From: Ruminococcus sp. YE71
GTDB lineage: Bacteria; Bacillota; Clostridia; Oscillospirales; Ruminococcaceae
Assembly (NCBI RefSeq): GCF_900119155.1
Contig: NZ_FPIR01000003.1
Location: 1 to 64,000 of the forward strand
DNA: 64,000 nucleotides
Direction: 5' to 3'
Below, piece after piece: positions 8,546 through 16,309 of the stretch. The position numbers and the translations under genes were made by a program. Numbering within the stretch: the first letter of the stretch is position 1; every line of letters begins with the position of its first letter. The notes beneath the pieces were generated by a model. The model was not told where the DNA came from. It saw only the letters and a program-made list of their open reading frames with translations, and did not search any database.

Positions 8546-8953
8546 TTATTCGATGACCAGCTGTTCCTTTTCCGCCTTGTCCCCCTCGATATGGAAGGAG
8601 TTGAGCACAGGCACGTCGTCCATCAGCGAGAGGATCATGTAGCTTGCGCTGCTGTCGTAGGCGAGGCGCTTGTCCTCCTCCGACGGTCTCGACGGCGAGA
8701 CGGGGTGCGAGTGCCAGTTGCCCAGCGGGGTCAGCCCGTTCGCTCTCATGTCCTTTATCGCCGCCAGCTGTTCCTTCGGGTCGAGGGTGAAGTGCTCCTC
8801 CGCGTGGTCAACGTTGGTGAGGATATACACCTTCTTGACGATCTTGTCCTCGCCGTCCAGTTCGCCCGCGATGAGTCCGCACGCCTCGATGGGCGCTTCG
8901 CTCTGCGCGTGGGCGAGTATCTTATCGAAATCTGCTTTTTTCAGTGTAATCAT
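8546..8953 (-). CDS. JAMM/MPN+ metallopeptidase (Mec+/HcyD-like), processing of the sulfur carrier
   Basis: The 135-residue zinc peptidase of the M67 family has a complete JAMM motif: Glu23 in IEACGLIAGE, His81 and His83 in WHSHP, and Asp94 after the expected ten residues. Relatives either trim residues after the Gly-Gly of a sulfur carrier (HcyD of Wolinella) or release cysteine from a carrier adduct (Mec+ of mycobacteria). Here the carrier gene two positions upstream encodes one residue beyond GGG, which favours the trimming role. The gene is last in the operon and overlaps the E1 gene by 4 nt (ATGA). The symbol hcyD would fit by analogy. Confidence 0.88.
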   Translation of the reverse strand: MITLKKADFDKILAHAQSEAPIEACGLIAGELDGEDKIVKKVYILTNVDHAEEHFTLDPKEQLAAIKDMRANGLTPLGNWHSHPVSPSRPSEEDKRLAYDSSASYMILSLMDDVPVLNSFHIEGDKAEKEQLVIE

Positions 8954-9762
8954 AAGCCGACACCGTCACATTCTGCCTGCTCGTAGTCGATAAGCTCGGT
9001 GATGGTCGGGTTATCGCCGCAGACTGCACAGCTGTGGGTGTCGCTCGGGAGCTTCACCTTTCTGAACTGCATTTTCAGCGCGTCGTAGGTCAGCAGATAG
9101 CCCGTCAGCAGGTCGCCGACACCAAGGATGTACTTGACCGCTTCCATCGCCTGCAAACTTCCGATAACACCGCCCATCGCGCCGATAACGCCTGCCTGCT
9201 TGCAGGTCGGAACTGCATCCTTCGGGGGCGGCTCCTTGAATACACAGCGGTAGCAGGGGCCCTGACCCGGAACATAGGTCATCAGCTGACCCTGAAAACG
9301 GATGATACCCGCGTGCGAGAACGGCTTTTTCGCCATGACGCAGGCGTCGTTTATCAGGAACTTCGCGGGGAAATTATCCGTGCCGTCGATGACGAAGTCA
9401 TAATCCTTGATGATATCGAGGATGTTCTCGCTGGTGATGAACTCGTGGTAGGTGATGACCTTCACGTCGGGGTTCATCGCCTCCATAGTCTCCTTCGCAG
9501 ACTCGACCTTCGGCTTGCCCACGTCCTTTGTCTGGTGGATGATCTGGCGCTGGAGATTGGACAGATCTACCTCGTCAGCGTCCGCGATGCCGATAGTACC
9601 GATACCTGCCGCCGCCAGGTACATAGCCGCAGGGGCACCCAGTCCGCCCGCGCCGATTATCAGCACCTTAGCGTTCAGCAGCTTCTTCTGCCCCTTCGCG
9701 CCGACCTCTTTGAGGATGATGTGGCGCGAGTAACGCTCTATCTGTTCGTTCGTGAATGCCAT
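8950..9762 (-). CDS. ThiF/MoeB/HesA-type E1-like adenylyltransferase (HcyF-like)
   Basis: The 270-residue enzyme should adenylate the C-terminal glycine of the neighbouring ThiS-like carrier as the first step of thiocarboxylate formation. It shows the nucleotide-binding GAGGLGAPAAMYLAAAG near residues 37-53, the DGTDNFPAKFLIND region and the zinc ligands CYRC and CAVC, with PTCKQAGVIGAMGG between them. The ATG overlaps the carrier's stop codon by 1 nt. A second, larger E1 is encoded at 14743-16200 with its own fused carrier, so the two probably serve different carriers. Confidence 0.93.
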   Translation of the reverse strand: MAFTNEQIERYSRHIILKEVGAKGQKKLLNAKVLIIGAGGLGAPAAMYLAAAGIGTIGIADADEVDLSNLQRQIIHQTKDVGKPKVESAKETMEAMNPDVKVITYHEFITSENILDIIKDYDFVIDGTDNFPAKFLINDACVMAKKPFSHAGIIRFQGQLMTYVPGQGPCYRCVFKEPPPKDAVPTCKQAGVIGAMGGVIGSLQAMEAVKYILGVGDLLTGYLLTYDALKMQFRKVKLPSDTHSCAVCGDNPTITELIDYEQAECDGVGL

Positions 9763-9968
9763 TACTGACCGCCTCCCATGAAGTACAGAAACTCTACCGT
9801 GTCGCCCTCGTGCAGAACCGTGCTCTCAAGCTGGCTGTTCTCGACAAAATCGTCGTTGACGGTGACGGTCACATACTGCGGTGTCTCGACATTCTCGTCG
9901 ATGACCAGCTGTGCCACGGTGATGCCGTCCTTGACTTCCTTTTTTACTCCTGCAACTGTGATAATCAT
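9762..9968 (-). CDS. ThiS/MoaD-like sulfur carrier protein with a residue after Gly-Gly (HcyS-like)
   Basis: The 68-residue beta-grasp carrier begins MIITVAGVKKEVKDG and ends YFMGGGQ. Mature carriers end in Gly-Gly, so the terminal Gln must be removed before adenylation; a JAMM peptidase capable of this is encoded two genes downstream. The ATG at 9968 is chosen over one 10 codons earlier because AAGGAG lies 9 nt before it and the longer frame would run into the thioredoxin gene. Adjacent E1, JAMM peptidase and MetY strongly suggest the homocysteine thiocarboxylate route rather than thiamine synthesis, for which no other gene is present. Confidence 0.87.
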   Translation of the reverse strand: MIITVAGVKKEVKDGITVAQLVIDENVETPQYVTVTVNDDFVENSQLESTVLHEGDTVEFLYFMGGGQ

Positions 9969-9981
9969 GTGGTGTCTCTCC

Positions 9982-10299
9982 TTATAAAAGTTTTTCAATG
10001 ACCGCCGTGAGTGCTTCCTTTTTCACCGCACCCGTGATGCGCTCGGCTTCTTTGCCCTGATTGAAGAATATGAACGTCGGCGCCGACTGCACGCCGTACT
10101 CCTCTGCCAGCTCCGGCTCGAAGTTCGCGTTGACCTTGACGACCTTGACCCTGCCCTCGTACTCGGTCTCGAGCTTGCTCAGGATGGGCGACATTCGCTT
10201 GCAGGGCACGCAGCTGTCCGAGTAAAAGTCCGCGAGCACCGGGATCTCCGACCCCAGCACCTCCGACGCGAATTCGTCCTTTCCGATCCTTGCGGGCAT
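9982..10299 (-). CDS. Thioredoxin-family protein with CVPC active site
   Basis: The 105-residue thioredoxin fold has the redox motif DSCVPCKRM with cysteines at residues 30 and 33, and the cis-proline region SAPTFIFF. Val in place of the usual Gly of CGPC is atypical and may tune redox potential or partner choice. The ATG at 10299 is chosen because AAGGTGGG lies 8 nt upstream; a GTG three codons earlier overlaps the previous stop. Lying between the TusA-like and carrier genes, it probably reduces persulfide or disulfide intermediates of the sulfur relay. Confidence 0.9.
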   Translation of the reverse strand: MPARIGKDEFASEVLGSEIPVLADFYSDSCVPCKRMSPILSKLETEYEGRVKVVKVNANFEPELAEEYGVQSAPTFIFFNQGKEAERITGAVKKEALTAVIEKLL

Positions 10300-10300
10300 A

Positions 10301-10546
10301 TCAGTCACCCACCTTTTTCACGATGAGAGTGAAAGTTCCGTCGCCGTTCTCGGAAAGGTCAAGTACCTCGTGACCCTCTTCCTTGATGCTCTTCGGCACG
10401 TTCTGAACGGGCTCGCCGTCGTTGAGCCGTATCGACAGGATGTCGCCGTCGTCCAGCTCCTCCAGCGCGATCTTCGCCTTGACGAAGGTGATCGGGCAGT
10501 TCACATCGGTTATATCTATCGAGTCGGTGATATTGAAATCAGCCAT
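10301..10546 (-). CDS. TusA/SirA-like sulfurtransferase
   Basis: The 81-residue protein has the TusA signature with the reactive cysteine in DITDVNCPITFVKAKIALEEL (Cys at about 17). TusA-family proteins accept persulfide sulfur from a cysteine desulfurase or rhodanese and hand it on. It is over 70% identical by eye to the second copy at 36971-37216. The ATG at 10546 has GGAGG 9 nt upstream; the ATG two codons earlier is too close to that site. It overlaps metY by 8 nt. Confidence 0.9.
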   Translation of the reverse strand: MADFNITDSIDITDVNCPITFVKAKIALEELDDGDILSIRLNDGEPVQNVPKSIKEEGHEVLDLSENGDGTFTLIVKKVGD

Positions 10547-11786
10547 TATCATTTCCTCCTTTTTCCAGGCTGCGGACAGCCTGCGCGAAGTCCTCTTTCA
10601 GGTCTTCGATATCTTCAATTCCAACGCTAATGCGTATCGTGTCGTCGAAAACGCCTGCGCTTGTTTTCTGTTGCTCTGTGCTGTGAGTGTAGATGGTGCT
10701 TGCGGGGTGGATGACGAGGGTGCGCACGTCGCCGATATTTGTAGCGATGGACGCATATTTCAGCGAGTTTATCAGCTGAAATGCCCTCTCCCTGCTCCCT
10801 GCGCGGATGGTGACGATAGCGCCGCCCTTGCCCGAAAGCTCGTTTCGGACCACCTCATAATACGGCGAGCTTTTCAGACCCGGATAGTTGACGGTTATCC
10901 CGTCGAGCGTCCCGAAAAACTCCGCGAGTTCAAGCGCATTTGAACAGCACCGCTCCATCCTCAGCCCGAGCGTTTCGAGCCCGACTAGGTTCATGTAGGC
11001 GTTGAACGGTGCAAGGCATCCGCCCGTGTTCCGCCAGATGCTGTTCCTCAGCTTCGACAGGAATGCGAAGGGTCCGAACTTTCTGAACTCGGCAAAGTCG
11101 GGGAACTTCTCCGCGTCCCACTTGAACTTTCCGCCGTCAACGATCACACCGCTGATGGAATTGCCCCCGCCGTTGATGTACTTCGATGAGGAATGTATCA
11201 CGATGTCGGCGCCGTGCTCCAGCGGATGGATAAGGCAGGGAGTCGCGGTCGTGCTGTCAACTATCAGCGGTATGCCGTGCTCCTTGCACGCCTTCGAGAC
11301 GCTTTTTATATCCACAACGTCGAGCTTCGGGTTGCCGATAAGCTCGGTGAAAACTGCTCTTGTTTTGTCGGTCGCCGCCGAACACACGCTGTCGTATGTT
11401 ATCGCGTCGAGGAACCGCGCCGTTATGCCGAACGCTTCCAGATCCTTGAACAGGTCGATCGTTCCACCGAACAGCCCTGTGCTGACCAGCACCTCGTCGC
11501 CTGCGCGGAGAATGTTCAGAAGCGCCGCCGTTATCGCCGCCATTCCCGACGAACACGCGACCGCACCGATGCCCCCTTCGAGAGCCGCGATCCTCTTTTC
11601 AAATGCATCAACCGTCGGGTTGCCTGCCCTTGAATAAGAAAATCCCGGAGCCTTGTTATTGAACACCTTTTCAAGCTGTTCAGCCGAATCGTATGCGAAC
11701 GCGCTGACCTGATACACAGGCATTATAGTCGCCCCAAGGCCGTTATTGGTCTCTGCGCCATGCAGCAGCGAAGTATTGAATTTCAT
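10539..11786 (-). CDS. metY: O-acetylhomoserine sulfhydrylase (MetY), PLP enzyme
   Basis: The 415-residue Cys/Met metabolism PLP enzyme makes homocysteine from O-acetylhomoserine and a sulfur donor. The PLP lysine is Lys202 in IVIHSSSKYINGGG; the N-terminus (TSLLHGAETNN) and the YSRAGNPTVDAFEKRIAALEGG block are typical. ATG at 11786 is preceded by GTGGTGAT; a GTG four codons earlier is the alternative. In Wolinella succinogenes MetY accepts sulfur from a carrier thiocarboxylate made by HcyS, HcyF and HcyD. All three homologues follow here in one operon, so carrier-dependent synthesis is likely, although free sulfide cannot be excluded. Confidence 0.92.
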   Translation of the reverse strand: MKFNTSLLHGAETNNGLGATIMPVYQVSAFAYDSAEQLEKVFNNKAPGFSYSRAGNPTVDAFEKRIAALEGGIGAVACSSGMAAITAALLNILRAGDEVLVSTGLFGGTIDLFKDLEAFGITARFLDAITYDSVCSAATDKTRAVFTELIGNPKLDVVDIKSVSKACKEHGIPLIVDSTTATPCLIHPLEHGADIVIHSSSKYINGGGNSISGVIVDGGKFKWDAEKFPDFAEFRKFGPFAFLSKLRNSIWRNTGGCLAPFNAYMNLVGLETLGLRMERCCSNALELAEFFGTLDGITVNYPGLKSSPYYEVVRNELSGKGGAIVTIRAGSRERAFQLINSLKYASIATNIGDVRTLVIHPASTIYTHSTEQQKTSAGVFDDTIRISVGIEDIEDLKEDFAQAVRSLEKGGNDNG

Positions 11787-11798
11787 GAGTATCACCAC

Positions 11799-11843
11799 GA
11801 TCTTCGTAAGATCAGCCCCATAGGGACGGCGTGCGCCGCCCCC
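11799..11843 (-). other. Two intercistronic hairpins between the desulfurase and metY
   Basis: Downstream of the desulfurase stop lie a GC-rich hairpin (11823-11843, arms around GGCG/CGCC) and a second one, GATCTT-ACG-AAGATC (11799-11813), just before the metY ribosome site. Neither has a T-run, so they look like mRNA-processing or stability elements that could set different levels for the encapsulin pair and the metY module. Confidence 0.4.
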
Positions 11844-11862
11844 GGTCGCTGATTTTTTATTT

Positions 11863-13698
11863 TTAAGTCAGGCTTCTGATGCCTTCAACAAGTCTGTCAA
11901 TGTCTCCGAAGGAGTTGTACAGAGCCAGCGTCGGACGTACTGTGCCTTCAAGTCCGAAATGTCTCAGTATCGGCTGCGCACAGTGATGACCCGTGCGGAC
12001 TGCGATGCCGAGCTCGTTCAGTCTCTGACCTACCGCCTCGTTGTCCACACCGTCCAGCACGAACGAAAGCACGCTTGCCTTGTTGGTCGCCGTGCCGATG
12101 AGGTGCAGACCGTTGATCTTGCGCATCTCCTTCATCGCGTAGACGAGGAGCTCGTGCTCGTGACGGTTGACCTCAGCCATGCCGATGGAGTTCAGGTATT
12201 CGAGCGCCGCGCCCAGACCCACCGCGTCGGCGATGCTGCCCGTGCCAGCCTCGAACTTGTTCGGAGCGGGATTATAGATGGTACGCTCGAAGGTCACGTC
12301 CTTTATCATGTTGCCGCCGCCGTGATAGGGTCTTGCAGCATCGAGAACGTCCTTCTTGCCGTATACCGCGCCGATACCTGTCGGAGCGAAGATCTTATGA
12401 CCCGAGAACACGAAGAAGTCGGTGTCCAGCGCCGAAACGTTTATCGGGATATGCGCGATAGACTGCGCACCGTCGATGAGCGTTCTTACGCCGTGAGCGT
12501 GTGCGATAGCCACGATCTCCTCAACAGGAGTAACAGTACCGAGAGCGTTTGAAACGTGAGTCGCCGAGACGAACTTGGTGCGTCTTGTGAACAGCTTCTC
12601 GTACTCGGAAATGATGATCTGACCTGTCTGATCGACAGGGACCACCTTGATGACCGCGCCGGTCTCCTCACAGACCAGCTGCCACGGAACGATATTAGCG
12701 TGGTGTTCGAGCATGGTGAGGATGATCTCGTCGCCGGGTTTCAGGAGCGGCTTGACGTAAGCGTTCGCCACAAGGTTGATAGCCTCGGTGGTGCCTCTCA
12801 CGAACACGATATTGTCCTTCGAGGGAGCGCCGATGAAGTCGGCGGTGATCTGTCTTGCGTTCTCGTAAGCGTCAGTCGAACGCGCCGCAAGCTCATGCGC
12901 ACCTCTGTGAACGTTGGAGTTCTCGTGCTCGTAGTAGTACTTCAGCCTGTCGATTACCGCCTGCGGGCGCTGAGTAGTAGCGCCGTTATCGAGCCACACA
13001 AGGTCGTGACCGTTGATCTTCTCTTTCAGGATAGGGAAGTCGTCCCTGATCTGCGCGAGAGTTTTGGTGCCGACGATGATGTGACTGTTGTCGCTTTCAG
13101 CCTTCCTGGTCTCGGCCGAAACGGTGCTCGGAGCGGTCTTGGGAGCGTAGCTGTCAGCCTGCGTCTGCGAGAGAACAACGGGAGAATAACCTGTCTGTGC
13201 AGGCTGTTCCTGACCGACGCTCTCTACCTCGGACACGCCGGGTACATTTGCAGCGGTGTAGCCTTCGGGCTGAACGTAGGACTGTGCAGAGCCCACATAA
13301 GGCGAAACGCCTTCGGGAGTCGGCTGCTCCTGCGGTACGGTATATGTATCGTGAGCCGCATATTCCCTGCCTGCACCGACAGCAGGCGAAGCGCCGAAGC
13401 TGTCAGCAACAGCTTCATAATCGCCGAAACCGCCGCCGTTGTACTCGTTGGCGATGCGTTCGAGCTCCGAAAAGCTGCCGTAGCCCGAAGCTGCCTGCTC
13501 GGCGGAGGTAAAGTAGTTCACACCGCCTGCGTAGCTTTCCGCCTTTGCCGCTGCGTCGTAGATGACCGAAGTATCGCCGCTTGTCGCGAGATTTGCGATG
13601 CCCTCAGCACAGCGTTCGGGGTCAAGGTCGGGGAACAGCGAGTTCGCCAGCGACTCAAGCTGAAACTCTGTCGGGAGTCCGAAATTAGTCGTAGTCAT
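11863..13698 (-). CDS. Encapsulin cargo: SufS-type cysteine desulfurase with long disordered N-terminal extension
   Basis: The 611-residue protein has two parts. Residues about 205-611 form a group II cysteine desulfurase (IIVGTKTLAQIRDDFPIL onward), with the PLP lysine at about 435 in FSGHKIFAPTG and the persulfide-forming cysteine at about 573 in RTGHHCAQP. Residues 1-200 are a Gly/Tyr/Pro/Gln/Glu-rich low-complexity extension with a short helical start (LPTEFQLESLANSLF). Such extensions are the cargo-loading region of desulfurases packed in family 2A encapsulins. The shell gene is directly upstream and overlaps it by 14 nt. The enzyme takes sulfur from cysteine, giving alanine. ATG at 13698 is preferred over a GTG three codons earlier, since AGGTAGG lies before it. 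Confidence 0.92.
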   Translation of the reverse strand: MTTTNFGLPTEFQLESLANSLFPDLDPERCAEGIANLATSGDTSVIYDAAAKAESYAGGVNYFTSAEQAASGYGSFSELERIANEYNGGGFGDYEAVADSFGASPAVGAGREYAAHDTYTVPQEQPTPEGVSPYVGSAQSYVQPEGYTAANVPGVSEVESVGQEQPAQTGYSPVVLSQTQADSYAPKTAPSTVSAETRKAESDNSHIIVGTKTLAQIRDDFPILKEKINGHDLVWLDNGATTQRPQAVIDRLKYYYEHENSNVHRGAHELAARSTDAYENARQITADFIGAPSKDNIVFVRGTTEAINLVANAYVKPLLKPGDEIILTMLEHHANIVPWQLVCEETGAVIKVVPVDQTGQIIISEYEKLFTRRTKFVSATHVSNALGTVTPVEEIVAIAHAHGVRTLIDGAQSIAHIPINVSALDTDFFVFSGHKIFAPTGIGAVYGKKDVLDAARPYHGGGNMIKDVTFERTIYNPAPNKFEAGTGSIADAVGLGAALEYLNSIGMAEVNRHEHELLVYAMKEMRKINGLHLIGTATNKASVLSFVLDGVDNEAVGQRLNELGIAVRTGHHCAQPILRHFGLEGTVRPTLALYNSFGDIDRLVEGIRSLT

Positions 13699-14638
13699 AG
13701 TATTCACCTACCTCGACATCCTCAAGAACGGCGATCGCATCGTCTGCGAGGATAGCTGCCGAGCAGTAGAGTGAAAGCAGGTAAGAAGCAACGCCCTTAT
13801 CATCGATACCTCTGAAACGAACCGAAAGACCTCTGGACTGTTCATTCTTCATGTTGCGCTGGAACAGACCGATAACGCCTCTCTTAGCCTCACCTGTGCG
13901 GACGAGCAGGATATTGGTCTTGCCGCTCTGGCTCTTGGGGTTCTTCAGACCGTCAACAAGCAGCTTGTCGGTGGGTATGATCGGGATTCCTCTCCAGCAG
14001 ATGAAGGTGCCGCCTGCGATGTTTGCAGTTACAGGGGGAACGCCTCTCTTGGTGCATTCTCTCTCGAAAGCAGCGATAGCTCTGGGGTGAGCGAGGAAGA
14101 AGGAAGGCTCCTTCCATACCTTGGAGATGAGCTCGTCGAGGTCGTCGGGAGTGGGAGCGCCGTTTCTGGTCTGGATGCGCTGGGAATCGGGAACGTTCTT
14201 GAGCAGACCGTAGTCATCGTTGTTGATGAGCTGGCTCTCCTGACGCTCGCGAAGGCTCTCGATAGCGAGGTCGAGCTGCTCCTTAACCTGATCGTAGGGC
14301 GAGCTGTAAACGTCAGCAACTGCGGTATCTACGTTGATGATAGTGGAAATGGAAGCCAGCTGAAGCTCTCTGGGGTTCTCCTCGTACTCAACGTAGCCCT
14401 GGGGGATGATATCCGACTTCTTCTCAACGCTGCAAAGAACGTCCAGCGGAGTGTCGCCCTCCTTGACTCTGTTGATCCTGTAAATACCCGAATCGAGTCC
14501 CTTGAACTCGAGTACCTTTGTCACCCACTTGGGTGTAAGCGCACCGTACTGCGGTCTGGTCTTGTTGACGTCCGCAAGGTTATACGCTGCCTTTTTGCCA
14601 AGAGCAACGATCTTGTCATTTGTGTTTTCCTTAGCCAT
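13685..14638 (-). CDS. Family 2A encapsulin shell protein (SrpI-like)
   Basis: The 317-residue HK97-fold nanocompartment shell protein resembles SrpI of Synechococcus. Recognised regions are LADVNKTRPQYGALTPKWV near the N-terminus, the long helix region EQLDLAIESLRERQE, FFLAHPRAIAAFERE and the IAGGTFICWRGIPIIPTDKL block. There is no cyclic-nucleotide-binding insertion, which sets it in group 2A rather than 2B. The ATG at 14638 has GGAGGT 8 nt before it; a TTG five codons upstream overlaps that ribosome site. The downstream overlapping gene is the desulfurase cargo and upstream lie cysK and cysE homologues, the same associations as srpGHI. It should assemble a closed shell in the cytoplasm. 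Confidence 0.93.
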   Translation of the reverse strand: MAKENTNDKIVALGKKAAYNLADVNKTRPQYGALTPKWVTKVLEFKGLDSGIYRINRVKEGDTPLDVLCSVEKKSDIIPQGYVEYEENPRELQLASISTIINVDTAVADVYSSPYDQVKEQLDLAIESLRERQESQLINNDDYGLLKNVPDSQRIQTRNGAPTPDDLDELISKVWKEPSFFLAHPRAIAAFERECTKRGVPPVTANIAGGTFICWRGIPIIPTDKLLVDGLKNPKSQSGKTNILLVRTGEAKRGVIGLFQRNMKNEQSRGLSVRFRGIDDKGVASYLLSLYCSAAILADDAIAVLEDVEVGEYYDYD

Positions 14639-14668
14639 AGTTATGACCTCCAAATATTAGTATATGTT

Positions 14669-14691
14669 AAAAGGAAACGGGTTTTCCTTTT
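14669..14691 (-). terminator. Weak hairpin between the carrier-E1-rhodanese gene and the encapsulin gene
   Basis: On the minus strand AAAAGGAAA and TTTCCTTTT form a perfect 9-bp stem around a 5-nt loop, the T-rich arm ending the stem. It resembles an attenuating or partial terminator and could lower or separate expression of the encapsulin pair from the genes upstream. No clear promoter follows it. Confidence 0.4.
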
Positions 14692-14742
14692 TTCCACTAT
14701 TTATAGATGAGCAGATCTATCGGGGACGGGAATGCTCGTATA

Positions 14743-16200
14743 TCAGTAAACGGGGAAGTCCTTGTCTACTTCTGCTGCCCATGCGTTCGTACCGCCTCGC
14801 AGGTTGAAGAGCGGGCCCTTATACCCTGCTTCGCGAAGCGTGTTCACGGCAAGTATGCTCCTCTTGCCCTCCTTGCAGACGAACACGGTATCCACCGTAT
14901 CGTCAAGCTCGTTCTGACGCCTTTCAAGCTGTCCGATCGGTATCACCACCGCCTCGGGGAACTTGGCTATCGCCCTCTCGTGAGGTTCGCGGACGTCCAC
15001 TATCGTGACCTTCTCGCCCTCGTCGATACGGCGTTTCAGCTCCTTCGGCTCGATGCCCTCGACCTTCTCTTCCTCCTCGCGCTGCTGTGTCAGTCCGCAG
15101 AAGTCCTCGTAGTCGTAGTCCTCGATCTCGGTGATGGTGCGGTTCTTGCCGCAGATGGGGCACCTGTCGTCCTTGTGGATCTTGAGCTCACGCCATTTGA
15201 GGTTCCACGCGTCGAAGCTCACTACCCTGCCGATGAGGTTCTTTCCGCCGCCGACGATGAGCTTTATCACCTCATTCGCCTGCAAGGTGCCGATAACACC
15301 CGGAAGGACTCCCACAACTCCACCCATCGCGCAGGACGGTACAAGTCCCGCAGGAGGGGGCGCAGGGTACATACATCTGTAGCAGGGACCGTGCTTCGCA
15401 TAGTAGACCGCCACCTGACCCTCGAACTGGTACATAGCGCCGAAAACATCGGGCTTGCCGAGCAGCACGCAGGTGTCGTTCACGAGGTATCTCGTGGGGT
15501 AGTTGTCGGAAGCGTCAGCCACAACGTCGTATTCGGAGATGATCTCCTCGGCGTTGTCGGCAGTCAGCCGCTGGTTATAGGTGACCACCTTTACGAGCGG
15601 ATTTATCTGCCTGACGCTGTCCTTTGCGGACGCGACCTTCGGTCTGCCGATATCGCGTGTGCCGTGCATCACCTGACGCTGAAGGTTCGATTCCTCCACC
15701 TCGTCAAAATCAATGATGCCGATAGTTCCCACGCCTGCCGCCGCAAGGTACTGCACCAGCGGCGTTCCGAGACCGCCCGCGCCGACGATCAGGACTTTCG
15801 CCTCTTTCAGCCTTTTCTGACCCTTCACGCCTATCTCCTGCAAAAGCAGGTGACGGCTGTAGCGAGTGATCTCATCGTTTGTGAGCTTCTCGCCTTTTCT
15901 GTCGCCCAGAACGCTTTCCACGCCCGAGCCGCCTGCGATAGCGGGGATAAGGATGACCTCGTCGCCGCTTTTGAGCTCGGTATCGAAATCATTCAGATCC
16001 CTTATATTTTCATCATTTACAAATACATTTACGAATGCTCTGAGCTGACCTTCCTCGTCGAACAGAGCTTTTTTCGTCTGAGGGTATTCCTCCGACAAAA
16101 GCGTCAGCACCTCGCCGACCGTTGAGCCCTCAAGCTCCACCTCAGACCTGTGTTCCGTGAACAGCCTGAGGGTGGTCGGTATAACAACTGTAACTGCCAT
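14743..16200 (-). CDS. Fusion of ubiquitin-like sulfur carrier, MoeB/ThiF E1 and rhodanese
   Basis: The 485-residue protein has three parts. Residues 1-95 are a MoaD/CysO-like beta-grasp carrier (VTVVIPTTLRLFTE onward), with its Gly-Gly at residues 90-91 in IPAIAGGSG. Residues about 105-370 are an E1-like adenylyltransferase with GAGGLGTPLVQYLAAAG, DASDNYPTRYLVND and zinc pairs CYRC and CPIC. Residues about 385-485 are a rhodanese with active-site CKEGKRS (Cys at about 442). The ATG at 16200 has GAGGTGG upstream; a GTG four codons earlier overlaps it. The Gly-Gly is internal, so the carrier must be cut free to be thiocarboxylated, unless the fusion works in another way. The neighbouring CysK suggests cysteine synthesis of the CysO-CysM kind. 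Confidence 0.9.
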   Translation of the reverse strand: MAVTVVIPTTLRLFTEHRSEVELEGSTVGEVLTLLSEEYPQTKKALFDEEGQLRAFVNVFVNDENIRDLNDFDTELKSGDEVILIPAIAGGSGVESVLGDRKGEKLTNDEITRYSRHLLLQEIGVKGQKRLKEAKVLIVGAGGLGTPLVQYLAAAGVGTIGIIDFDEVEESNLQRQVMHGTRDIGRPKVASAKDSVRQINPLVKVVTYNQRLTADNAEEIISEYDVVADASDNYPTRYLVNDTCVLLGKPDVFGAMYQFEGQVAVYYAKHGPCYRCMYPAPPPAGLVPSCAMGGVVGVLPGVIGTLQANEVIKLIVGGGKNLIGRVVSFDAWNLKWRELKIHKDDRCPICGKNRTITEIEDYDYEDFCGLTQQREEEEKVEGIEPKELKRRIDEGEKVTIVDVREPHERAIAKFPEAVVIPIGQLERRQNELDDTVDTVFVCKEGKRSILAVNTLREAGYKGPLFNLRGGTNAWAAEVDKDFPVY

Positions 16201-16223
16201 TATTTTTTCCACCTCGACCTAAT

Positions 16224-16309
16224 TAAGGCAACACCGCGCAACCACCGGCTTCGCCTTTGCACGTCATCTGCTTGCATCTGACGCACAATGGTTGTGCAGT
16301 ATTGCCTTA
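16224..16309. repeat. 86-bp imperfect palindromic element (REP/MITE-like)
   Basis: The ends TAAGGCAACACCGCGCAACCA and TGGTTGTGCAGTATTGCCTTA are nearly exact inverse complements, and the middle can fold into further short stems. It begins and ends with TA. The TAA stop codon of the cysK homologue (16307-16309) is the outer triplet of the element, so an insertion there would have created or preserved the gene's end. No second copy was noticed in this window. Confidence 0.65.

Noticed and set aside
12556-13755. 399-codon plus-strand frame opposite the desulfurase
   Set aside because: Mirror frame of the low-complexity extension and PLP domain; no ribosome site and no family features.
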